Below, one piece after another: positions 1 through 5,522 of a DNA stretch of 5,539 nucleotides (the first letter of the stretch is position 1; each line of letters begins with the position of its first letter). Both the position numbers and the translations under genes were made by a program. The stretch covers positions 1 through 5,539 of the forward strand of contig QIIJ01000242.1 of the NCBI GenBank assembly GCA_003232595.1, written 5' to 3'. A model generated the notes under the pieces. It had not been told where the DNA came from. It did no database searches and saw only the letters and a list, made by a program, of their open reading frames with translations. This stretch comes from Aurantimonadaceae bacterium (GTDB taxonomy: Bacteria; Pseudomonadota; Alphaproteobacteria; Rhizobiales; Rhizobiaceae).

Positions 1-1381
1 TTTGCTGAAATCACCGGCCCGCAGCATGCTCTCACCAGCGTCGTGGACAAAGCGGCTTTTGAGCAGGAAAATCGCGGCATTTATAAAAGCATCACTCCGC
101 TGGTGTTGCGTCCCGGTTCAACACAGGATGTTTCGGAAATTCTGACGCTGGCGGGTGAAACCAATACTGCAATTGTGCCCCAGGGCGGCAATACCGGTCA
201 TGTCGGGGGAGCGGTTGCAAATCCGGCGCGCGATGAGGTCATAGTATCCCTTTCCCGCCTCAACAAAATTCGCGAATGTGACCCCGAGGGTAACATTATG
301 GTAGTTGAAGCCGGGGTTGTTCTGCAAAATATACAGGAAGAGGCCGAGCGCCATGACCGCCTGTTCCCGCTCTCGCTGGGTGCGCAAGGGTCATGCCAGA
401 TTGGTGGCAATCTATCCACCAATGCCGGGGGCACCGGTGTGCTGGCCTATGGCAATACCCGCGATCTTGTGCTCGGGCTGGAAGTGGTTCTGCCATCCGG
501 TGAAATCTGGAACGGGTTGCGCAAGTTGCGCAAGGACAATACCGGCTATGATCTGAAAAACCTCGCTCGGTATTATTACCGCCGCAGTGCTGAAACTTTT
601 TCCTGCGCCGCGCGGGCGGGAAGTGGCCTGGGCCGGTCTCGACACGCCTGACAAAGCCTTGCAACTGTTTAATCTTGTTTGCGGTCAGGCGGCAAACAAT
701 CTTACGGGTTTTGAACTGATGCCCCGCATCGGGGTGGAGTTTGTCACCCGCCATGTGCCCGGCACCATTGATCCGTTGCAGGCACCGCATTCATGGTATG
801 TGCTTGTTGAAATCTCATCGGCCGGTTCTGGCAACGAAGCCCGAACGATTATGGAGAAGGTTTTGGGCAGTGCCCTTGAGCACGGGTTGATTAATGACGC
901 AGCTATTGCACAATCATCGACCCAGCAGGCAGACTTCTGGCACTTGCGCGAAGTCATGTCGGAGGCCCAAAAACCGGAAGGCGGATCGATCAAACATGAT
1001 ATTTCGGTTTCGATTACCGATGTGCCGCGATTTCTGCGCGAAGCGGAAACCCTGATCACCGAGCTGTTACCGCTGGGTCGCATTGTTGCCTTTGGCCATC
1101 TCGGCGATGGCAATATCCACTATAATATTTCCCAACCCGTCGGTAGTGATCTGCATGCATTCATGGCCAATCGGGAAAAGGTCAATCAGGCTGTCCACGA
1201 GCTTGTCCGAAAATTCAATGGCTCTATATCGGCCGAACACGGCATCGGCCTGATGAAACGCGATGAAATGGCCAAAACAAAAGAGCCGGTCGAACTGAAC
1301 TTAATGAAACGCATAAAATCGAGCCTCGATCCAAAAGGAATTATGAACCCTGGCAAGGTGTTGAGGACTTGTGACCAATAG
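1..1381 (+). pseudogene. FAD-binding D-2-hydroxyacid dehydrogenase (D-2-hydroxyglutarate dehydrogenase / GlcD-like), frameshifted, 5' partial
   Basis: Flavoprotein of the VAO/PCMH family that oxidises a D-2-hydroxyacid (D-2-hydroxyglutarate, D-lactate or glycolate type) and passes electrons to an acceptor. The first part reads in frame 1 from base 1 to about 564. It carries the FAD pyrophosphate loop PQGGNTGHVGG (codons near 178-210), then GGNLSTNAGG and KDNTGYDLKNL. The second part reads in frame 2 from about 566 to the stop at 1379-1381. It starts LGIITAAVLKLFPAPR and ends with the metal-binding motifs HLGDGNIH (about 1097-1120) and SAEHGIG (about 1229-1249), then the usual NPGKVL tail. The family normally has FIG(A/S)EGT between NL and LGI. 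Here only one base (565) remains, so about 20 nt are missing and the frame shifts by +1. Both halves are otherwise well preserved. About ten N-terminal residues probably lie upstream of the window. The exact substrate cannot be fixed from sequence alone. A sequencing or assembly error is the main alternative to a true pseudogene. Confidence 0.85.
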
Positions 1382-1436
1382 CTATAGCCTGGTCATATAG
1401 AGATATTCCCGCCGGTTAACGCTCTCGCAATACCCC

Positions 1437-1471
1437 TTACCAAACCCTTACACGGTGTGAGAGTTTGGTAA
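1437..1471. repeat. Imperfect inverted repeat / long hairpin, function unknown
   Basis: TTACCAAAC at 1437-1445 is the exact reverse complement of GTTTGGTAA at 1463-1471, giving a 9-bp perfect stem. After one C/A mismatch (1446/1462) pairing continues for five more pairs, one of them G-T (1447-1451 with 1457-1461), around a 5-nt loop. It lies 56 bp after the stop of the broken FAD dehydrogenase. Neither strand shows a T-run straight after the stem, so it is not a typical intrinsic terminator. It could be an RNA stabiliser at the 3' end, a factor-assisted terminator, a protein-binding palindrome or a dispersed repeat. The window alone does not decide between these. Confidence 0.6.
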
Positions 1472-1493
1472 CCCTGTTGCAACCAAGGAATTC

Positions 1494-1510
1494 TTAACCA
1501 GAAAACTTAA
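1494..1510. promoter_or_regulatory. Possible TTAA-type (CtrA-like) half-site pair
   Basis: TTAACC at 1494-1499 is followed by TTAA at 1507-1510. Alphaproteobacterial CtrA boxes are described as TTAA-N7-TTAA, with half-sites such as TTAACCAT. Here the gap is nine bases, so the full box is off-consensus and only the first half-site fits well. A further TTAAC lies at 1416-1420. TTAA is common in AT-rich spacers, so this is a weak call. Confidence 0.18.
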
Positions 1511-1578
1511 GCGAATTTCGATGCCTGTCGTCTAATGTCACAACCATAGTGAGGCCAATAAAAAACGGGCCCGCGAAA

Positions 1579-1607
1579 AAGAGACCCGAAATAAAAACTG
1601 GGCTCTT
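1579..1607. repeat. Leader hairpin before the DUF6101 start; terminator-like on the minus strand
   Basis: AAGAG (1579-1583) and CCC (1585-1587), with A1584 bulged, pair with GGGCTCTT at 1600-1607 around a 12-nt A-rich loop. On the + strand it lies in the 5' leader, ending 11 nt before the GAGAGG ribosome binding site. Read on the minus strand, the stem runs into a short T-run. Beyond it come the palindrome CGGGCCCG and a second, longer T-run (the complement of the A-run at about 1560-1565). It could therefore stop antisense read-through from ubiA. Both readings are inference. Confidence 0.35.
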
Positions 1608-1630
1608 GGGAGTAACAGAGAGGCGTAACA

Positions 1631-2209
1631 ATGACAATTCAATCGGCAACGGTGGGTGACAAACCCGTATGGGCAGCAAGCGAATTACGGCTTGACCCCT
1701 TCCTTTTACCGCAAGAGGTAAGCTATGCGCGGCGCGAAGACAGCGCCGAAGGCGTATCTTTCACCGTGGATATTGAGGGCGCTGTCATGAAGCGCAAGCT
1801 CAACTGTGGTCTGCCGCTTTCCATGGCCCTGCCGGCAAGGGCATTTCGCGGTGTTGCTGCACGTGCTTTTGAAGGGGACGACGGCAAAACCACGGTAACA
1901 CTGGAGCTTTTGCATTCGGACGAATCAATGTCGGTACCGCTGCTGGTTTCCGATAATCTGGAAGATGTTGCCGCCGACTGGCATTCATGGAGCCGCACAT
2001 TGCGTTTGCCGATGCTGATGATCGAGCCAGATGGCACTGTTAGAAAGGTACAAAATACATTGGGGCTGTTGAAAATTGAACACCCGACCCCGCGTCGTCG
2101 TCGCCACAATGCGGTCAAACGCCGTCCACGTTTTTTGATGCGCCGCAAGAGTGGTGTTGTCGGTGACGTTACCAGACTGTCGGCTGAAGAAATTATTGCC
2201 CGGAATTAA
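1631..2209 (+). CDS. DUF6101 family protein, function unknown
   Basis: A 192-residue protein with no enzymatic motif, signal peptide or membrane segment that I can see. The match to the DUF6101 family of Rhizobiales is by recall. Recognisable points are the core 'AFRGVAARAFEG', 'VPLLVSDNLEDVAADWHSWSRTLRLPML' (about residues 98-125), the strongly basic stretch at about residues 153-174 (TPRRRRHNAVKRRPRFLMRRKS), and the end EEIIARN. The mixed beta-type N-terminal part followed by an Arg/Lys-rich tail would suit binding to nucleic acid or another polyanion, but that is inference. ATG 1631 is preceded by GAGAGG at 1618-1623 with a 7-nt gap, which supports this start. It is convergent with ubiA. 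The stop codons overlap, so there is no room for a terminator between the two genes. Confidence 0.85.
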   Translation: MTIQSATVGDKPVWAASELRLDPFLLPQEVSYARREDSAEGVSFTVDIEGAVMKRKLNCGLPLSMALPARAFRGVAARAFEGDDGKTTVTLELLHSDESMSVPLLVSDNLEDVAADWHSWSRTLRLPMLMIEPDGTVRKVQNTLGLLKIEHPTPRRRRHNAVKRRPRFLMRRKSGVVGDVTRLSAEEIIARN

Positions 2210-3189
2210 AGCACCTGGATTAGTGCTGAGGCAAGCAGGCCTGCAAAAACGATCCAGCCGAAATGGCTGTTGGACTTGAAAATCGACAGACATTGATCAG
2301 GGTCATCAATGTCGAGCACCCGGATCTGCCAACCCATATGGGCGGCGCCAATGGCCAGCCCCAAATAAGCAGGCCAGTCAATACCCGCAATTGTGAAGGC
2401 TGCAACAATCAAGGCCATTGTGCCTGAGTAGAGCAGTACAAGCGCAAATTTGGTCTTTTCTGCAAACAGCCGTGCGGTGGATTTCACCCCGACAAGCGCA
2501 TCGTCTTCCTTGTCCTGATGGGCATAAAGCGTATCATAGCCGATCACCCACAATATTGAGCCTAAATATAGCAGCACCGGCGGCCATCCGAGTGCACCCT
2601 TAAATGCGGCCCAACCCATGAGCGCGCCCCAGGAAAATGCCAGACCAAGGAATAATTGCGGCCAGTCAGTGACCCGTTTTGCAAACGGATAAATTGCCAC
2701 CAGGAACAGGGAGGCAATGCCAAGCATGATGGAAAATGTATTAAACTGAAATAATACAACCGCGCCAACCAGAGCCTGCGCCACCAGAAATATTTTGGTC
2801 TGCCCGGTAGTTACCCTGCCGGATGGTATGGGTCTTGAAGCGGTGCGTTCGACCCTGGCATCAATATCTTTGTCAATGAGATCATTATAGGTGCATCCTG
2901 CTCCACGCATGGCAATCGCGCCAATGAGAAAAAGTGCCAGATATATCGCAAACACAATGAGAATGAGTGGAGTTCCCGCCAGCGGGTCCGGATCAGCGAG
3001 ATTCTGCGCCAATCGAACATTTAATGCCATGGCAAGCGACCACCAGCAGGGCCACAGCAAAAGCCACCAGCCGATCGGCCGGTCCCATCGCGCCAGCTGG
3101 GCATAGGGCCAAAGCATTTGTGGTAAAATCCGGTACACCCAGTTGTTCGATGGCGCATCGGATACGCGAAGATCGGATTGCTTGCTCAT
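2206..3189 (-). CDS. ubiA: 4-hydroxybenzoate polyprenyltransferase (UbiA)
   Basis: Integral inner-membrane prenyltransferase that attaches the polyprenyl tail to 4-hydroxybenzoate in ubiquinone synthesis. The 327-residue length fits the alphaproteobacterial family, which runs slightly longer than the E. coli protein. Both Mg-prenyl-diphosphate motifs are present: NDLIDKDID at residues 102-110 and YDTLYAHQDKEDD at 218-230. The typical entry segment YAQLARWDRPIG is at 29-40, followed by WWLLLWPCWW. Several hydrophobic helices follow, at about 75-97, 133-168, 203-218 and 249-285, with a last one at about 311-327. ATG 3189 is chosen because family homology begins soon after it. A TTG at 3267 would add 26 unrelated residues that overlap the maiA stop. 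The only nearby Shine-Dalgarno-like match, GAAGG, lies 2 nt from the ATG, so initiation may be weak. The gene follows maiA by 74 bp on the same strand and its stop overlaps the DUF6101 stop by 4 bp. Confidence 0.95.
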   Translation of the reverse strand: MSKQSDLRVSDAPSNNWVYRILPQMLWPYAQLARWDRPIGWWLLLWPCWWSLAMALNVRLAQNLADPDPLAGTPLILIVFAIYLALFLIGAIAMRGAGCTYNDLIDKDIDARVERTASRPIPSGRVTTGQTKIFLVAQALVGAVVLFQFNTFSIMLGIASLFLVAIYPFAKRVTDWPQLFLGLAFSWGALMGWAAFKGALGWPPVLLYLGSILWVIGYDTLYAHQDKEDDALVGVKSTARLFAEKTKFALVLLYSGTMALIVAAFTIAGIDWPAYLGLAIGAAHMGWQIRVLDIDDPDQCLSIFKSNSHFGWIVFAGLLASALIQVL

Positions 3190-3261
3190 GGCCTTCGTGT
3201 GGCCTGTCGGGGATACAGGGTCAAGAGCAGCGAAAATGACAACAGCGCTTGAATCCCCAAG

Positions 3262-3267
3262 TGTCAA
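3262..3267 (-). promoter_or_regulatory. Isolated TTGACA -35-like hexamer before ubiA
   Basis: On the minus strand a perfect TTGACA spans the maiA stop codon, 72 nt upstream of the ubiA ATG. The position 17 bp downstream reads TGTTGT, only 3 of 6 against TATAAT, and neighbouring spacings are no better. It may be a weak private promoter for ubiA or pure coincidence. Confidence 0.2.
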
Positions 3268-3923
3268 ACAGTCAGTTCCGCATCATCCTGATTATCTGGA
3301 AAGGCCTGCTGAAAGGCCGGATGGGCCAATGCCGCCTTTTCAATGCGCGAAATATTGGGCAGATCATCAAGCGGAACATTGAACCGGCGTGCGTTATATG
3401 CCTGTGGTACAATTGCTAAATCCGCCAGACCCGGTTGATCGCCAAAGGCAAAAGGTCCCCCAATGCCAACAGTTTCAAGCATCGCTTCAACCGCCTCAAG
3501 CCCGCCCTTGCGCACCCAGTGGGCATACCATTGATTGACCGTGTCCTGGCTGTGGCCGAGTTGTTTTTTCAGATAGGCCATAACGCGCAAATTATTGTGC
3601 GGGTGAATATCGCAGGCAATCATCTGGGCAATGGCCCGCATTTGAGCACGTTGAACGGGGTCGCCGAATATCAGCGGTAGCTTTGGAAAGACCTCATCCA
3701 GATATTCAAGGATGGCCATCGATTGCACAATCACTGTGCCGTCATCCAACTCCAGCGAAGGCACCTGCCCTTGCGGATTTTTTGCCAGATAGCCGGCACC
3801 ATACTGTTGGCCGCCATCGCGGACCAGATGGATGCAGACGGGTTCGTGGACAATGTTTTTGAGCGCCAAAGCAATGCGCACCCGGTAGGACGCAGACGAG
3901 CGCCAGTAGGAATAGAGTTTCAT
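3264..3923 (-). CDS. maiA: Maleylacetoacetate isomerase (zeta-class GST)
   Basis: Cytosolic glutathione-dependent isomerase that converts 4-maleylacetoacetate to 4-fumarylacetoacetate, the penultimate step of homogentisate breakdown. The 219 residues cover the whole family length. The N-terminal thioredoxin-like GST domain has the zeta signature YWRSSASYRVRIAL (residues 6-19). The S9-S10-A11 triplet replaces the SSC of eukaryotic enzymes, a change I recall in bacterial members. The cis-proline segment QVPSL is at 53-57 and the glutathione gamma-glutamyl contact QS at 67-68. The helical C-terminal domain shows ACDIHPHNNLRV (103-114) and LADLAIVPQAYNARRF (166-181), both hallmarks of this family. 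The start ATG (3923-3921) overlaps the TGA of the upstream MarR gene as ATGA. It has its own AAGGTGG ribosome binding site (3928-3934), 4 nt away inside that gene, so translation is probably coupled. The product feeds the hydrolase encoded at 4513. Confidence 0.95.
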   Translation of the reverse strand: MKLYSYWRSSASYRVRIALALKNIVHEPVCIHLVRDGGQQYGAGYLAKNPQGQVPSLELDDGTVIVQSMAILEYLDEVFPKLPLIFGDPVQRAQMRAIAQMIACDIHPHNNLRVMAYLKKQLGHSQDTVNQWYAHWVRKGGLEAVEAMLETVGIGGPFAFGDQPGLADLAIVPQAYNARRFNVPLDDLPNISRIEKAALAHPAFQQAFPDNQDDAELTV

Positions 3924-4393
3924 AGAACCACCTTTTTCGATTTTGCGCTGTTTGTCCCCACTTCAAGCACGTTCTCAAGCGCCGATATTCCGGATGCGAG
4001 GTTTTGCATGCTCTCCTGGTCCATGGCTGCATAAAGACTGTGTTCAAAAGCCAGCACAACAGGGACAAGCTCATTGAATTTGCGTCTGCCTTCTGTCGTA
4101 AGTCGCAGCAATCTTTCGCGACCATCTTCATCCGAAGGCGCACGCTCTATCCAGCCCGTCTCCGTCAGCGAACTGACTGCACGGCTAATAGTCGATTTGT
4201 GAGTTCGGGTGCTGGATACCACACTTTGCGCCGTGCATGGTTCTTTAGCAGAGAGAGTCGCCAAAACCCGCCATTGGGGGATGTCAATGTCAAACTTTTC
4301 AGAATAGGTTGACGCCATGCGTTGCGAAACCTCATGGGCAAGGCGGGAAAGCCTGAATGGCAGGAAGTTTTGTAGATCAAATATGCCCGGCAA
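3920..4393 (-). CDS. MarR-family transcriptional regulator, probable regulator of the homogentisate genes
   Basis: A winged helix-turn-helix protein of 157 residues if started at TTG 4393. An N-terminal dimerisation helix (about 8-30, LPFRLSRLAHEVSQRM) is followed by IPQWRVLATL (38-47). The recognition-helix region KSTISRAVSSLTETGWIER is at 66-84, the wing SDEDGRERLLRLT at 87-99, and a C-terminal dimerisation helix follows. TTG 4393 is preferred over TTG 4426 because an ideal AAGGAG (4402-4407, minus strand) stands exactly 8 nt before it. The likely promoter also places the transcript start near 4420, which would exclude 4426. MarR proteins usually bind palindromes at their own promoter and are released by small aromatic ligands. 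The position, divergent from fahA and coupled to maiA, points to control of these genes, perhaps with a pathway intermediate as ligand. The regulator role and the ligand are inference. The name hmgR is not used because the Pseudomonas HmgR belongs to another family. Confidence 0.9.
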   Translation of the reverse strand: MPGIFDLQNFLPFRLSRLAHEVSQRMASTYSEKFDIDIPQWRVLATLSAKEPCTAQSVVSSTRTHKSTISRAVSSLTETGWIERAPSDEDGRERLLRLTTEGRRKFNELVPVVLAFEHSLYAAMDQESMQNLASGISALENVLEVGTNSAKSKKVVL

Positions 4394-4401
4394 TCGCAAA
4401 T

Positions 4402-4407
4402 CTCCTT
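4402..4407 (-). promoter_or_regulatory. Ribosome binding site that sets the TTG start of the MarR gene
   Basis: AAGGAG on the minus strand, 8 nt upstream of TTG 4393-4391. It lies downstream of the alternative TTG at 4426, so it can only serve the inner start. The next TTG (4399-4397) is only 2 nt from it. Confidence 0.7.
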
Positions 4408-4418
4408 GAAACTGGCTC

Positions 4419-4438
4419 GCAAACAATATTATGGTTGC
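4419..4438. promoter_or_regulatory. Imperfect palindrome, candidate MarR operator
   Basis: A 20-bp imperfect palindrome with half-site GCAA-x-CA and mirror TG-x-TTGC; 7 of 10 base pairs are symmetric and the centre is AT-rich. Length and shape suit a MarR dimer. It covers the candidate -10 of the MarR gene and the expected -35 region of fahA, so one bound dimer could silence both directions. The assignment rests on position and symmetry only. Confidence 0.4.
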
Positions 4439-4457
4439 AATCGAAACTATAAGTCGA
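4428..4457 (-). promoter_or_regulatory. Candidate promoter of the MarR-maiA-ubiA unit
   Basis: On the minus strand, TCGACT (4457-4452; 4 of 6 to TTGACA) is followed after 18 bp by CATAAT (4433-4428; 5 of 6 to TATAAT). Transcription would begin near 4420, leaving a leader of about 27 nt that contains the AAGGAG site. The agreement with the chosen TTG start makes the call more credible. Confidence 0.4.
4447..4453 (+). promoter_or_regulatory. Candidate -10 element for fahA
   Basis: CTATAAG resembles the alphaproteobacterial housekeeping -10. No clear -35 is seen 16-18 bp upstream (4424-4431 is AT-rich and off-consensus), so an activator or weak basal transcription is possible. It would start transcription near 4460, with a leader of about 53 nt. 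The element shares bases with the -35 of the divergent promoter. Confidence 0.3.
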
Positions 4458-4512
4458 CGATGCTGTGTTCGGCAAGAGCCCTGTCAAAAACCAGCAGAAC
4501 GGGATCAAACAT

Positions 4513-5520
4513 ATGAAACTAGCGACACTGAATGATGGAACCCGGGATGGCAAACTGGTTGTGGTTTCAAAAGATTTGACCCGATTTACCGATGTTTCTC
4601 ATATCGCTCCAACCATGCGCGATGCTCTCGATAATTGGGCCGATGTCAAAAAACACCTGCAAAATGCCGATCAGGGCCTGATGGTGGGATCGGTACCCAG
4701 TGAGCGGTTTCACGAACATGAAGTAATGGCCCCCCTGCCTCGCGCAGCTCAATGGGCAGACGGATCAGCCTATGTCAATCATGTGGAGCTGGTGCGCAAG
4801 GCACGCGGTGCGGAAATGCCCCAATCCTTCTGGGAAGATCCGTTGATGTATATGGGGGCAGCCGACGCAATGCTTGGCGCGCGCGATGCCATTCCTGCCG
4901 GTGATGAGGACTGGGGCATTGATCTGGAAGCCGAAGTGGGCGTTGTTGTTGATGATGTGCCACTTGGCATTTCGCCACAGGATGCCGCCGACAAGATACT
5001 CCTTGTCACCATCCTCAATGATATTTCCTTCCGCAGTCTTATCCCCGGCGAACTGGCCAAAGGCTTCGGTTTCCTGCAATCCAAGGGGCCAACTGCATTC
5101 TCTCCGGTTGCTGTAACCCCCGACGAACTGGGCGATGCCTGGCATGACGGCAAACTGCATCTGCCGATCCTGGTGCAGTTGGATGGAGAATTGTTCGGCA
5201 AGGCTGATGCGGGGGTGGACATGACTTTTGATTTCCCGACCCTGATTGCCCACGCAGCAAAAACCAGAAAATTGTCAGCTGGTACAATAATCGGTTCCGG
5301 CACGGTGTCGAACAAACTTGATGGCGGGCCGGGCAAACCGGTTGGCGAGGGTGGTGTAGGCTACTCCTGCCTTGCCGAAATCCGTACCATTGAGACCATC
5401 AATTCGGGCAAGCCTGAAACTCCGTTTCTGGGCTTCGGCGACATGGTACGCATAGAAATGAATGACACTGATGGTCGCTCGATATTCGGGGCTATCGAGC
5501 AGGTCGTTGTAAAGGTTTGA
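4513..5520 (+). CDS. fahA: Fumarylacetoacetate hydrolase (fumarylacetoacetase)
   Basis: Cytosolic metal-dependent hydrolase that splits 4-fumarylacetoacetate into fumarate and acetoacetate, the last step of tyrosine/homogentisate breakdown. The 335 residues match the shorter bacterial form. From memory of the mammalian enzyme, D83 and H90 in WADGSAYVNH correspond to a metal ligand and the catalytic histidine (same spacing of seven). E139 and E141 in DLEAEV and D170 in ILND would be the remaining metal ligands. Other family marks are KGFGFLQSKGPTAFSPVAVT (183-202), GVDMTFDFPTLIAHAAKTR (234-252), GSGTVSNK (261-268) and the C-terminal GDMVRIEM...SIFGAIEQ. All expected residues are present. ATG 4513 is chosen because homology starts there (MKLATLNDGTRDG) and a weak GGGA lies 8 nt upstream. 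A GTG at 4465 would add 16 unrelated residues. It is divergent from the MarR-maiA unit across a 119-bp control region. Confidence 0.96.
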   Translation: MKLATLNDGTRDGKLVVVSKDLTRFTDVSHIAPTMRDALDNWADVKKHLQNADQGLMVGSVPSERFHEHEVMAPLPRAAQWADGSAYVNHVELVRKARGAEMPQSFWEDPLMYMGAADAMLGARDAIPAGDEDWGIDLEAEVGVVVDDVPLGISPQDAADKILLVTILNDISFRSLIPGELAKGFGFLQSKGPTAFSPVAVTPDELGDAWHDGKLHLPILVQLDGELFGKADAGVDMTFDFPTLIAHAAKTRKLSAGTIIGSGTVSNKLDGGPGKPVGEGGVGYSCLAEIRTIETINSGKPETPFLGFGDMVRIEMNDTDGRSIFGAIEQVVVKV

Positions 5521-5522
5521 AT

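Larger units (their letters stand above)
1382..1630. other. Gene-free intergenic region upstream of the DUF6101 gene
   Basis: This 249-bp gap holds no credible coding frame. It must contain the promoter of the downstream gene, but no convincing -35/-10 pair was found. Visible elements are the hairpin at 1437-1471, an 8-nt palindrome GTTGCAAC at 1476-1483, GTTAAC at 1415-1420, TTAACC at 1494-1499, CTTAAG at 1506-1511, and a short hairpin at 1579-1607 just before the ribosome binding site. Confidence 0.6.

Noticed and set aside
541..590. Programmed +1 frameshift that would rescue the dehydrogenase
   Set aside because: I see no slippery site or stimulatory structure, and the shift would still leave the FIGxEGT flavin loop missing. 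A deletion explains the sequence better.
296..790. 164-residue minus-strand frame across the dehydrogenase lesion
   Set aside because: No recognisable family and no ribosome binding site. The + strand in the same place carries conserved FAD-oxidase motifs in two frames.
1494..1679. 61-residue minus-strand frame in the spacer before DUF6101
   Set aside because: It overlaps the start of a well-supported gene, has no family match that I recognise, and overlaps the leader hairpin. It is probably chance.
2235..2244. Perfect palindrome GCAGGCCTGC near the 3' end of ubiA
   Set aside because: It encodes conserved UbiA C-terminal residues (AGLL) and has no neighbouring T-run, so coding use explains it.
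3190..3267. 26-residue N-terminal extension of UbiA from TTG 3267
   Set aside because: The extension does not look like UbiA, overlaps the maiA stop, and family homology begins after ATG 3189.
4465..4512. 16-residue extension of fumarylacetoacetate hydrolase from GTG 4465
   Set aside because: Bacterial members begin at MKLATL. The GTG lies almost at the predicted transcript start and lacks a ribosome binding site.
4779..5336. 185-residue open frame on the minus strand inside fahA (also 4765-5253 minus)
   Set aside because: Lies opposite a fully conserved fahA, is low-complexity and Ser/Pro/Arg-rich, and resembles no known family. It is the usual antisense shadow.
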